Assembly: GCA_001724425.1 (NCBI GenBank)
Contig: MEEK01000027.1
Location: 34,807-98,806, forward strand
Reading direction: 5' to 3'
From: Microbacterium sp. SCN 70-27
GTDB taxonomy: Bacteria; Actinomycetota; Actinomycetes; Actinomycetales; Microbacteriaceae
Length of the DNA stretch: 64,000 nucleotides
The position numbers were made by a program, and so were the translations under genes. The notes under the pieces were generated by a model. It was not told the origin of the DNA. It was given only the letters and a program-made list of their open reading frames with translations, and did not search any database. Of the stretch, positions 25,126 to 34,282 are shown piece after piece; positions within the stretch are counted from its first letter, which is position 1; each line of letters begins with the position of its first letter.

Positions 25126-25908
25126 TCAGTTGTAGAGCATCCCGCCGTCCACGAGCAGCACCTGGCCGGTCACGTAGTCGGCCTTCTCGCTCGCGAGGAA
25201 CGACACGACGTTCGCGACGTCTTCGGGCGTCTCGATGCGGCCGAGGGCGATGCTCTCGACGTTCTCCTTGAGGTTCTGACCGCGGGGCTTGCCGTTGATC
25301 TCCGACAGCTTCTCGTCGATGAGATCCCACATGCCGGTGCCGACGATGCCGGGGGCGTAGGCGTTGACCGTAATGCCCTTCGGCGCGAGCTCCTGCGCCG
25401 CCACCTGCGTGAGGCCGCGGACGGCGAACTTCGACGCGGAGTACGCACCGAGGATCGGGAAGCCCTTGATCGACGCGATCGAGGCGGCGGAGATGATCTT
25501 GCCCTTCACACCGAGCTCGATGAACTTGTCGGCAGCGGCCTGGATGCCGAAGACGACGCTGTTCACGTTGATGGAGAAGATCTTGTCGAGCTCTTCCGCC
25601 GTCACGTCGAGGATCGGCTTGACCTGCGCGATGCCCGCGTTGTTCACGATGACGTCGAACCCGCCGAGCTGCGTCGCGGCTGCGTCCACAGCGGCGACGA
25701 CGTCTTCCTTCTTCGACACGTCCGCGGCCACGAAGATCGCACGGCGGCCCAGCGCTTCGATCTCCGCGACGACGCCACGCGCCTTCTCCTCCTGGAAGGC
25801 GAGATCTGCGACGGCGACATCGAAGCCGTCCTTCGCGAGCTGGAGCGCGATACCGCGACCGATTCCCTGACCTGCGCCCGAGACGAGAGCGACCTTGGCA
25901 GTGGACAT
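25126..25908 (-). CDS. Short-chain dehydrogenase, acetoin/diacetyl reductase type
   Basis: This 260-aa NAD(P)-dependent SDR has the cofactor motif VSGAGQGIGRG (residues 9-19), NNAG at about 90, the catalytic Ser in IISAASIAS and the Tyr/Lys pair in YSASK at about 154-158. The C-terminal YVTGQVLLVDGGM is typical. Overall it resembles (S)-acetoin-forming diacetyl reductase / butanediol dehydrogenase (BudC-like), including MWDLIDEKL; other polyol or sugar substrates are possible. ATG at 25908 is supported by AAGGAG 7 nt upstream. A GGAGCGC/GCGCTCC palindrome (about 25934-25952) lies in its leader region. Confidence 0.82.
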   Translation of the reverse strand: MSTAKVALVSGAGQGIGRGIALQLAKDGFDVAVADLAFQEEKARGVVAEIEALGRRAIFVAADVSKKEDVVAAVDAAATQLGGFDVIVNNAGIAQVKPILDVTAEELDKIFSINVNSVVFGIQAAADKFIELGVKGKIISAASIASIKGFPILGAYSASKFAVRGLTQVAAQELAPKGITVNAYAPGIVGTGMWDLIDEKLSEINGKPRGQNLKENVESIALGRIETPEDVANVVSFLASEKADYVTGQVLLVDGGMLYN

Positions 25909-26086
25909 TCCGACTACTCCTTCATGGTTCGATGGAGCGCTGTGGCGCTCCGAGAGAAGGCCGGCCGAAGGCACGGTGGTGTTTCCGCCGGCCGGGAACG
26001 CATCACGAGGATGCTGCCTTTTCATTGTCCGTCCGGGTGCTGCGAGCAGGGCCTTCGGCCGCGGATATGCCTCCGTTCGGAGGGGG

Positions 26087-27274
26087 TCAGCGGCTGACTG
26101 CGACCGCGTCCCACACGGCGTCGGCGACCTCGCGCTTCGTGCCCTCGGCATCCGCGACCACGGTGTCTTCGGCGTCGAGGATCAGCACCCGGTTGTCGGG
26201 TGTCTCGAACCCGGCATCCCACGACACCCGGTTGACGATGAGAAGGTCGACGCCCTTCCGGGCGCGCTTGCGCCGCCCGCGCTCGAGGAGCTCCTCGTCG
26301 GAGTCGGCCGTCTCTGCGGCGAAGCCGACGACCGTCTGGCCGGGGCGCCTCCCGGCGACGAGTCCCGCGAGCACGTCCGGGTTCGGCACGAGGTCGAGCA
26401 GTGGCACGCCATCCTCCTTGCGGAGCTTGTCGTGCGACACCTCGGCGACGCGGAAGTCGGCGACGGCGGCGACCATCGCGATGACGTCGGCGGATGCCGC
26501 GGCATCCGTCATCGCGTCTGCGAGCTCCGCGGTCGTGCTCACCCGGACGACGGTGATGCGGGGGTGGCGGGTCGCGGCATCCAGCACACCGTCGTCGACG
26601 TGCGCGGCGACGAGCACGACCTCGGCGCCGCGGTCGGCGGCAGCGACCGCGAGCGCTGCACCCTGACGCCCGCTCGAACGATTGCCGAGGTAGCGTACGG
26701 GGTCGATCGGCTCTCGTGTGCCGCCCGTCGAGACGGCCACGCGCCGCCCGGCGAGATCGGTGGGTCGTGCGGCGCGTGCGGCGCCGCTGCTGGCTGCTTC
26801 GAGCGCCGCGGCGAGGATCTCGTCCGGCTCGACCATGCGGCCGGGGCCGCTGTCGCCGCCGGTGAGGGGGCCGTCGGCCGGGCCGACCACATGCACGCCG
26901 CGCGAGCGCAGCACCTCGATGTTCGCCTGCGTCGCGGCGTGCTCCCACATCGCGGTGTGCATCGCGGGGGCGACGACGACGGGCGCCGTCGTCGCGAGGA
27001 GAGTGACGCCGAGCAGGTCGTCGGCGATCCCGGCTGCCATCTTCGCGAGCGTGTTGGCCGTCGCCGGGGCGATCACGACGAGGTCGGCCGAGGTGCCGAG
27101 CGCGACGTGCCGCACCTGGGCGACGTCGTCGTGGACGCTCGTCGTGACAGGATTCCTCGAGACGGCCTCCCACGTGGTCGTCCCGACGAACCGCAGCGAG
27201 TCGGCGGTGGGAACAACGTGCACCTCGTGGCCGTTGGTCACCAGCGCACGCCGCGTCGCACTCGAGCCTGGCAT
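26087..27274 (-). CDS. coaBC: CoaBC (phosphopantothenoylcysteine synthetase/decarboxylase), N-terminally truncated copy
   Basis: Full CoaBC joins cysteine to 4'-phosphopantothenate (CoaB, C-terminal) and decarboxylates the product (CoaC, N-terminal, FMN-dependent) in CoA synthesis. Here the CoaC part begins only at RALVTNGHEVHVVPT. The usual first strand and FMN-binding GGIAAYK segment (about 20-25 residues) is missing, and no frame upstream supplies it. The rest looks intact: VRHVALG with the catalytic His, APATANTLAKM, GDSGPGRM, and the CoaB half STGGTREPIDPVRYLGNRSSG to the end. The only plausible start, ATG 27274, has no ribosome site and lies 4 nt from the start of a divergent gene. CoaBC is essential, so an intact copy is expected elsewhere. 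Confidence 0.75.
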   Translation of the reverse strand: MPGSSATRRALVTNGHEVHVVPTADSLRFVGTTTWEAVSRNPVTTSVHDDVAQVRHVALGTSADLVVIAPATANTLAKMAAGIADDLLGVTLLATTAPVVVAPAMHTAMWEHAATQANIEVLRSRGVHVVGPADGPLTGGDSGPGRMVEPDEILAAALEAASSGAARAARPTDLAGRRVAVSTGGTREPIDPVRYLGNRSSGRQGAALAVAAADRGAEVVLVAAHVDDGVLDAATRHPRITVVRVSTTAELADAMTDAAASADVIAMVAAVADFRVAEVSHDKLRKEDGVPLLDLVPNPDVLAGLVAGRRPGQTVVGFAAETADSDEELLERGRRKRARKGVDLLIVNRVSWDAGFETPDNRVLILDAEDTVVADAEGTKREVADAVWDAVAVSR

Positions 27275-27278
27275 CCAC

Positions 27279-27584
27279 ATGATCGCGCACGACGACCTCG
27301 ACGACCCTGCGACGGCTCGCATCGCGGCGTGGCACGAGGCGTTCCCCGTTCCCGCCGAAGGTGTCGCGGACGACGTCTGGATGACCGCGTGGCTCGACGC
27401 CCTCGAACGGACGAGCGAGGTCGGCCCGGTCGATGATCGGGCGATCGTGCGCGACAACCGCCCCTTCGGGTACCCGACCCTGTCCCTGCTCGTCTGCGCC
27501 GCCTCCGTCGGCGCCGACGGCGTGCGGGTGCGCTACGGCGAGTTCGACCGCCCCGGCGTCTGGAACCGCCCGACGCTGGCCTGA
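27279..27584 (+). CDS. Small hypothetical protein abutting the truncated coaBC
   Basis: This 101-aa acidic soluble protein starts MIAHDDLDDPATARIAAWHE, with AEGVADDVWMTAWLDALERT in the middle and RYGEFDRPGVWNRPTLA at the end. No family is recognised and there is no signal or membrane segment. The ATG has no ribosome site or -10 box because the divergent coaBC coding frame begins 4 nt away; the frame stays open upstream (RVALEPGIH), so the real N-terminus may have been lost in the same event that truncated coaBC. It is followed by a large palindrome. Confidence 0.5.
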   Translation: MIAHDDLDDPATARIAAWHEAFPVPAEGVADDVWMTAWLDALERTSEVGPVDDRAIVRDNRPFGYPTLSLLVCAASVGADGVRVRYGEFDRPGVWNRPTLA

Positions 27585-27600
27585 CCCCCTGTCCGAAGTC

Positions 27601-27666
27601 GAGACCCGGTCTGCACGCCGAAACCCGGGCTCCGGTCGCGGGGTCTCGGCGCGCAGACCGGGTCTC
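27601..27666. repeat. 66-bp palindrome (21-bp arms)
   Basis: Arms 27601-27621 and 27646-27666 are complementary over 20 of 21 positions; each outer arm reads GAGACCCGGTCTGC inward, then A/G, then CGCCGA. A GC-rich 24-nt loop contains a further small CCGGGCTCCGG stem. It lies between two same-direction genes and could act as a terminator or be a REP-like repeat. Confidence 0.8.
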
Positions 27667-27686
27667 GCGGAATGGGGGTGGGGTGC

Positions 27687-27692
27687 TAGCGT
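27687..27692 (+). promoter_or_regulatory. -10 hexamer for leaderless ydeI-like gene
   Basis: TAGCGT lies 7 nt before the ATG at 27700; no ribosome site. Confidence 0.5.
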
Positions 27693-27699
27693 CGCGGCC

Positions 27700-28290
27700 A
27701 TGGATGGTGAGGAGCCCGAGGTCGTGTTCTTCGCGGATGCCGCGGCCTTCCGCGCGTGGCTGGAGGAACACCACGAGACCGCGCCGGAGCTGTGGATGGA
27801 GCGTCGCCTGAAGGCACACCCCGAGCAGGGGCTCACGTGGGAGGACGCCGTCCTCGAGGCGCTGTGCTTCGGCTGGATCGACTCGACGAGCCGGAGCATC
27901 GGCGGCGTGCGCGCGCAGCGCTGGAGTCCGCGCCGACCGCGCTCGAACTGGAGTGCCGTGAACATCGCACACGTCGAACGGCTGCGCGCGGCCGGGCTCA
28001 TGCGACCGGCCGGTCTCGCCGCGTTCGAGCGGCGCACGCCGGAGCGGACCGGGGTCTACGCGTACGAGAACAGCGACGAACTGACGGATGCCGAGGCATC
28101 CGCACTCACCAGGGACCCCGCGGCGGCGGCATTCTGGGAGATCGCGACGCCCGGCTACCGCCGCATCTGTGCGAACTGGATCCACAGCGCGAAGCGCGAA
28201 CAGACCCGCACCGATCGGCTCGCGACGCTCGTCGCCGACTGCGCCGCGGGCCGCCCCGCCGAGGCCGCACGGGCCGCGACCGCGGACTGA
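27700..28290 (+). CDS. YdeI/OmpD-associated family protein
   Basis: This 196-aa cytosolic protein contains the YdeI signatures: FFADAAAFRAWLEEHHETAPELW at the N-terminus, the central EALCFGWIDSTSRSIGG, then QRWSPRRPRSNWSAVNIAHVERL, and the late FWEIATPGYRRICANWIHSAK. Members have been linked to bacteriocin or peptide resistance and to stress, but the biochemistry is unclear. Length is typical. It is probably leaderless, with TAGCGT 7 nt upstream. Confidence 0.82.
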   Translation: MDGEEPEVVFFADAAAFRAWLEEHHETAPELWMERRLKAHPEQGLTWEDAVLEALCFGWIDSTSRSIGGVRAQRWSPRRPRSNWSAVNIAHVERLRAAGLMRPAGLAAFERRTPERTGVYAYENSDELTDAEASALTRDPAAAAFWEIATPGYRRICANWIHSAKREQTRTDRLATLVADCAAGRPAEAARAATAD

Positions 28291-28373
28291 CGCGCGCCGC
28301 CCGCCGCACGGCTGACGCGGCCGACCCGACTGCGAGATGGCGCGGCCCCGGGCCGTCACGCCGGCGGCCGCAC

Positions 28374-28443
28374 GACGGCCCGTCTCGGCATCGCCGCAGG
28401 AGCCGCGTGACGGCCCGTCTCGGCGTCGCCGCAGGAGCCGCGT
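28374..28443. repeat. 35-bp direct repeat, two copies
   Basis: Two adjacent copies (28374-28408, 28409-28443) begin GACGGCCCGTCTCGGC and differ at one internal base (A/G). They lie in the 280-bp gap between the YdeI-like gene and pgi, which otherwise holds only the pgi terminator. Confidence 0.8.
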
Positions 28444-28533
28444 GCGAGATCACCCGCAGGTGTCCGCACGGTGCGACCAGCGCGTGCGCCGCCCGCGTCG
28501 GCTGCCGTCCACGAGCGCGCGGGGCGAACCCGT

Positions 28534-28565
28534 CAGGCTGCCGCGAGTCGTGTCGCGGCAGCCTG
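28534..28565. terminator. Terminator of pgi
   Basis: A perfect 13-bp stem (CAGGCTGCCGCGA / TCGCGGCAGCCTG) with 6-nt loop GTCGTG lies 8 nt beyond the pgi stop. It can also stop rightward readthrough. Confidence 0.8.
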
Positions 28566-28572
28566 AGCGGGG

Positions 28573-30249
<1,677 letters not shown>

Positions 30250-30256
30250 GGAACCC

Positions 30257-30262
30257 ACGCTA
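30257..30262 (-). promoter_or_regulatory. -10 hexamer for leaderless pgi
   Basis: On the minus strand TAGCGT lies 7 nt before the GTG at 30249. Confidence 0.5.
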
Positions 30263-30271
30263 GCGCGCGCG

Positions 30272-30311
30272 ACAAGGAAAGGGCCGGTCGTGTCTTCCGA
30301 CCGACCGGCCC
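30272..30311 (-). terminator. Terminator of candidate RNA B / possible pgi attenuator
   Basis: Minus strand: perfect 10-bp stem (GGGCCGGTCG / CGACCGGCCC), 11-nt loop, then TTTCCTTGTC. It lies 23 nt upstream of the pgi start. Confidence 0.65.
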
Positions 30312-30395
30312 TGCATCCCGTTTGCACCAAAGGTTCGCAGAAGAGAGGAGCTTCTGCTTCGCCGTTCCCGTGGAGTCTGTGTCGGGAGCGGCGAT
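30272..30395 (-). ncRNA. Candidate small RNA B upstream of pgi (or pgi leader with attenuator)
   Basis: The minus-strand box TACAGT (30402-30407) would start a transcript of about 120 nt. It ends in a GC-rich hairpin (30281-30290 with 30302-30311) followed by TTTCCTTGTC. The 3' part, TTGGTGCAA ... GGGCCGGTCGG, matches candidate A at 15.6 kb, and the promoter region carries the same CGTTACC-N4-CGTTATA box. No ORF is apparent. It may be a separate small RNA or a terminated leader of pgi. Confidence 0.45.
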
Positions 30396-30401
30396 GGATC
30401 G

Positions 30402-30423
30402 ACTGTATAACGAAGAGGTAACG
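30402..30423 (-). promoter_or_regulatory. Promoter box and direct repeat for candidate RNA B
   Basis: TACAGT (30402-30407) as -10 plus CGTTACC-TCTT-CGTTATA (30406-30423), the same 11-bp-step direct repeat as at 15692-15709. No good -35 is visible, consistent with need for an activator. Confidence 0.45.
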
Positions 30424-30487
30424 CTCGTGGGGTTCTGGGCTCAACCCATATCCGTCGCATAGCGATCCGTCAGGAACCCCGGCCGCA

Positions 30488-31291
30488 TCACGACCCGATG
30501 CGCACGACTCCCGCCGAGACGGTCACCTGCACACGGTGATCCGAGGAGGAATCGACCTGGAGGTCGTTGCGGAACTCGCCCGCAGACGCCTCCGAGCTCA
30601 CCGCATAGCGACCGGTCGGCAGCGTCAGGTCCATGCGGCCGGCGCTCACGTCGGCCGTGACCGTGCGGGGAGCGGAGCCGGACAGGCTGCCGGTGACGGC
30701 GCCGGCGCTGAGGTTCAGGTCGGCCTCGGTCGTGTCGGCCAGATCGAACGTGAGGCGCCCTGCCGAGGCATCCACATCGAGCCGCTCGGCCGTGCCGGAG
30801 ACGTCCATCGTGCCCGCGCTCAGCGAGAGGCTGAGGGCACCGAACGTGCCGTCCGCCCGCAGTTGACCGGCGCTCACGGAGAGGTCGGCGTCCACCGCCG
30901 TGTGCTGGAGGGAGGAGGGGAGGGTGAGGGTCGCGGTGTCGGCTTCGCGGCCGAACAGGCTCCACCCCTTCCACCAGTTGCGATCGGTGCGGACGACGAG
31001 GCTGTCGCCGTCGCGGCGCAGCGTCCAGTCCGAGGAGACACCGGTCACCGTGAGGCTCGCCTCGTCGCCGCCGTAGACGATCTTGAGGTCGGCGGCGGCG
31101 ACATCGACGTCGAGGTTGCGGATGCCGGTGGCATCCGCCGTCAGCGTGTCGGTGCGCACGGAGGCGGCGCGCGCCGCGGAGACGGCTCCGATCGTGAGGG
31201 AGCCGACGATGAGGAGCGATCCGAACACCATCGCGAGGACGGCGATGACACGTGCGGAGGATCGGGGTCGGGGGGATTCGGTGAGGGTCAT
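30488..31291 (-). CDS. DUF4097-type membrane-anchored beta-repeat protein
   Basis: This 267-aa protein has a short basic cytoplasmic N-terminus, one transmembrane helix ([23 protein letters not shown], about residues 14-36) and an extracellular domain of repeated beta-strands with the spaced motif LSAG/VSAG/ASAG ([50 protein letters not shown]). This is the DUF4097 beta-solenoid pattern found in LiaF/PspC-like envelope-stress proteins. It is the last gene of a kinase-regulator-membrane protein operon and overlaps the regulator gene by 4 nt, so it is either the target or a feedback element. GGAGCAG precedes the ATG. Confidence 0.8.
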   Translation of the reverse strand: MTLTESPRPRSSARVIAVLAMVFGSLLIVGSLTIGAVSAARAASVRTDTLTADATGIRNLDVDVAAADLKIVYGGDEASLTVTGVSSDWTLRRDGDSLVVRTDRNWWKGWSLFGREADTATLTLPSSLQHTAVDADLSVSAGQLRADGTFGALSLSLSAGTMDVSGTAERLDVDASAGRLTFDLADTTEADLNLSAGAVTGSLSGSAPRTVTADVSAGRMDLTLPTGRYAVSSEASAGEFRNDLQVDSSSDHRVQVTVSAGVVRIGS

Positions 31292-31965
31292 CGGACTGCT
31301 CCGTTCGGAGGGGTGTGGTCGCCGTGTTCGAGGTGGGCGAGCACGGCCAGGACGCGCCGGTTGCCGTGCTCGTCCTGTTCGAGGCCGAGCTTCTGGAAGA
31401 GCGACGTGATGTGCTTCTCGACGCTCGCCTCGGTGACGAAGAGGGTCTGGGCGATCGCCTGGTTGCTCCTGCCCTCGGCGATCAGGGCGAGGACGGTCCG
31501 TTCGCGCTCGGTGAGCCGGGCCATGCGCTCGTCGCGAGCGCGCCGGGTGAGCAGCTGTGCGACGACCTCGGGGTCGAGGACCGTCGCTCCCGCGCCGATC
31601 CGCTCGAGCGCCTGCAGGAAATCGCGGATGTCGGCGACACGGTCCTTCAACAGGTAGCCGAAGGCGGCCGCCTGACCCGTGATGAGCTCGCTCGCGTACC
31701 GCTCCTCGACGTACTGGCTCAGTACGAGCACCGGGAGGTCGGGCTGCACGGCGCGGAGGGCCAGCGCCGCGCGGATGCCCTCGTCGGTGAACGTCGGCGG
31801 CAGCCGCACGTCGAGGATGCACAGCTCCGGTGCGGTCTCGGCGACGCGCTCGGTCAGCGTACTCGCGTCAGGGAGGGCGGCGACCACGTCGTGGCCGGCG
31901 TCCTGCAGCACGCGCACGATGCCTTCGCGCAGGAGGGCGGAGTCTTCGCAGATCAGGATGCGCAC
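31288..31965 (-). CDS. NarL/LuxR-type response regulator
   Basis: This 225-aa two-component regulator has a receiver domain (1-120) with acidic pocket ICEDS, phospho-acceptor Asp in CILDVRLPP at about residue 52 and the conserved Lys in LLKD. The C-terminal LuxR helix-turn-helix (about 150-215) reads LTERERTVLALIAEGRSNQA followed by IAQTLFVTEASVEKHITSLF. The start is GTG at 31965 with GGAGG about 10 nt upstream, inside the 3' end of the kinase gene (13-nt overlap). Its partner is the adjacent histidine kinase and the DUF4097 gene follows, so an envelope-stress role is likely (inference). Confidence 0.9.
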   Translation of the reverse strand: MRILICEDSALLREGIVRVLQDAGHDVVAALPDASTLTERVAETAPELCILDVRLPPTFTDEGIRAALALRAVQPDLPVLVLSQYVEERYASELITGQAAAFGYLLKDRVADIRDFLQALERIGAGATVLDPEVVAQLLTRRARDERMARLTERERTVLALIAEGRSNQAIAQTLFVTEASVEKHITSLFQKLGLEQDEHGNRRVLAVLAHLEHGDHTPPNGAVR

Positions 31966-33320
31966 GGGACGCTCACCTCCAGCGAGGTCGGGCCGCCGAG
32001 GGGACTGTCGAGGCGGGTGGTGCCGCCTGCGGCGACGATGCGGTTCAGGATGCCGTCGAGTCCGCCGCCGAGGAGCACGCGGGCCCCGCCGACGCCGTTG
32101 TCCTCGACCCGCGCCCACAGCGAGTGCACGCCGCCGTCGTCCCGGGAGCGCACGACCACGCGCGTTTCGGACGCGCGGGAGTGCTTCGCGGCGTTCGTGA
32201 GCGTCTCGGCGATCGCGAAGTAGACCGCGGCTTCGGCGGTGCGGCTGCAGCGCGAGTCGACGCGTACGTCGAGCTGCACGGGCACGTGGGAGCGGGCTGC
32301 GAGGGCGCTCAGAGCCGCGTCCAGGCCGCGATCGTCGAGGACGGACGCGTGGATGCCGCGAGCGAGCTGGCGGAGCTCGGTGATGGCGGCCTTCGTCGAG
32401 GTGTGCGCCTCGTCGATCAGCTCCTTGGCGGCATCCGGGTCATCGTCGATCTTCTGCTGCGCGAGCCCCAGGGTCATCGCGACCGAGACGAGTCTCGGCT
32501 GGACACCGTCATGCAGGTCGCGTTCGATGCGGGTGCGCTCGACCTCGCCGGCGCGGACGGCGCTCTCGCGCTGCGTGCCTGCGGTGCGGGCCTGCTCGGC
32601 GAACTGGGCCTCGCGGGAGGGCACCAGGATCGCGCGGGTGAGCACAGCATGCAGCAGCGCGATCCCGACGAGGAGCGCGAGGCTCAGGATCAGGCCGACG
32701 ACGCCGCCGAGCACGGCCCACTCGCCGGGCACCTGGGCGCGCACGATCGGCAGGACGACGCTCTGCGCACCCATGAGGGGCGCGAACAGGAGGGCGACGC
32801 TCGAGGCGAGCGCGCCGACGAGAGGCAGCACCGTGAGCCCGAGGATCGTCGCGATCGCCACGGACGCGATGCCGCGCCACATCGGGCCGTCGATCGACTG
32901 ACGCCCGAGGCTGCGCAGCCATCCGGCGAAGCCGGGGCGCTGCCGCGGAACCGCGCGGAGGGAGCGCAGCCCGTAGTCGTAGAGGCCCTCGACCCGCTCG
33001 TACTCGACCCAGGCCGTGGCATACAGCGCGTAGACGAACGCGACGAGGAAGAGGAGGCCGATGCCGAGGGCGGGCAGAAGCCCCACCCCTGCGCTCAGGA
33101 GCCCGACGAGGATCGAGAGGGCGACGATGCCGAGGACGCCGACGGCGGCGAGCTGGGCGAGCGCACCGAGGTGGCGCCCGAAGCGGACGGCGCGCGACGG
33201 GCGGTGCGGCCCGCCGGCAGCACCGCTGGAGAGAGGGGCGGCGGCGAGGGAGGCGGGCGCGGGCGGCAGAGGGGATGCCTCGCGGGCGGGAACCGCGTCG
33301 GGCGGGGCGTTGCTGGTCAT
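31953..33320 (-). CDS. Sensor histidine kinase, HisKA_3 (LiaS/DesK-like) type
   Basis: This 455-aa membrane kinase begins with a Pro/Ala-rich cytoplasmic segment (1-45). Two groups of transmembrane helices follow (about 50-105 and 145-230), separated by a short re-entrant region. The dimerisation/phosphoacceptor helix is ERTRIERDLHDGVQPRL (His in ERDLHDG, about residue 274), and the HATPase domain has NAAKHSRA (N box) and DNGVGG (G1). It has no large sensory domain, so it probably senses within the membrane. It is the first gene of the operon with the response regulator and DUF4097 protein. The ATG has TACCGT 6 nt upstream and is probably leaderless. Confidence 0.9.
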   Translation of the reverse strand: MTSNAPPDAVPAREASPLPPAPASLAAAPLSSGAAGGPHRPSRAVRFGRHLGALAQLAAVGVLGIVALSILVGLLSAGVGLLPALGIGLLFLVAFVYALYATAWVEYERVEGLYDYGLRSLRAVPRQRPGFAGWLRSLGRQSIDGPMWRGIASVAIATILGLTVLPLVGALASSVALLFAPLMGAQSVVLPIVRAQVPGEWAVLGGVVGLILSLALLVGIALLHAVLTRAILVPSREAQFAEQARTAGTQRESAVRAGEVERTRIERDLHDGVQPRLVSVAMTLGLAQQKIDDDPDAAKELIDEAHTSTKAAITELRQLARGIHASVLDDRGLDAALSALAARSHVPVQLDVRVDSRCSRTAEAAVYFAIAETLTNAAKHSRASETRVVVRSRDDGGVHSLWARVEDNGVGGARVLLGGGLDGILNRIVAAGGTTRLDSPLGGPTSLEVSVPCAS

Positions 33321-33326
33321 GGTTCC

Positions 33327-33332
33327 ACGGTA
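33327..33332 (-). promoter_or_regulatory. -10 hexamer for leaderless kinase operon
   Basis: On the minus strand TACCGT lies 6 nt before the ATG at 33320. Confidence 0.5.
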
Positions 33333-33412
33333 GGTCCGGGCGACGCCCCGGCACAGGAGAGCCAGCCCGAGAAGTCGGGGTGGGGATAACCCCCGGCTCG
33401 CCCGCCCGCCGG

Positions 33413-33418
33413 TAGCGT
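33413..33418 (+). promoter_or_regulatory. -10 hexamer for leaderless LssY-type gene
   Basis: TAGCGT lies 6 nt before the ATG at 33425. Confidence 0.5.
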
Positions 33419-33424
33419 GAGGCC

Positions 33425-34282
33425 ATGAGCGGTTCCGATTCGCGAGGCGTCACGCGGCGCCGGGCGTCGATCGGCGTGGCACTCGACTGGTTCTTCTTCA
33501 CCTTCGCGGGACTCGCTGCCGTGTGGCTCGCCTACTTGAGCCTCACCGAGACTTTCCATGTGGGCTGGTGGGGCATCGTCCTCGGCATCGCGTTCTGGGT
33601 GCTCCTGGCCTATCTCTTGCTGCCGCGGCTCCATCGCATCCTCACCACCATCTATGTGCCCGACTACTTCATCGGCCGCGCGCGCACGAGTGACGGCCTG
33701 CTCGGCGACCCCGTCAACCTCGCACTCATGGGTTCGCGCGAGCAACTCGAAGCGGCGATGGCGCGCGCCGGGTGGACGGCGGCCGACCCGGTGACCCTGC
33801 GCAGCTCGTGGCGCATCGTCACCTCGACCGTGCTGCGCCGCAGCTACGACGAGGCGCCCGTCAGTCCGCTCTTCCTCTTCGGCCACCAGCAGGACCTCGC
33901 CTACCAGCAGGAGGTCGACGGCAACCCGGCACAGCGGCATCACGTGCGGTTCTGGCGCTGCCCCGACGACTGGCTGCTGCCAGGTGGACGCCGTGTCGAC
34001 TGGCTCGCGGCGGCGACGTTCGACACGGCGGTGGGCTTGTCGCTCTTCACGCTCCAGATCACGCATCGCATCGACGCCGACACGGACGTCGAGCGCGATC
34101 ACGTCGTCCGCACCGTCACGGGCTCGGATCCGGCCATCGCGCTCGAGGTCCTCCGCGACTTCTCCACCGGCTACCACGCCCGCAACGGCGGCGGCGATTC
34201 GATCCGCACCGACGGCGACCTGCCGATCGTCGACCTGCGCGCGGTTGCCGTCCCCGCGACGGAGGGGGTGGATGCCTCGTGA
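33425..34282 (+). CDS. LssY C-terminal domain membrane protein
   Basis: This 285-aa protein has two N-terminal transmembrane helices (about residues 18-40 and 45-62). A soluble LssY-C domain follows with conserved stretches LLGDPVNLALMGSREQLEAA, GWTAADPVTLRSSWRIVTST, SPLFLFGHQQDLAYQQEVDG and HHVRFWRCP. LssY-C occurs alone or fused to PAP2 phosphatases; its function is not known. The next gene begins at its stop codon (GTG within GTGA), so the two form an operon. Leaderless start is likely. Confidence 0.82.
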   Translation: MSGSDSRGVTRRRASIGVALDWFFFTFAGLAAVWLAYLSLTETFHVGWWGIVLGIAFWVLLAYLLLPRLHRILTTIYVPDYFIGRARTSDGLLGDPVNLALMGSREQLEAAMARAGWTAADPVTLRSSWRIVTSTVLRRSYDEAPVSPLFLFGHQQDLAYQQEVDGNPAQRHHVRFWRCPDDWLLPGGRRVDWLAAATFDTAVGLSLFTLQITHRIDADTDVERDHVVRTVTGSDPAIALEVLRDFSTGYHARNGGGDSIRTDGDLPIVDLRAVAVPATEGVDAS

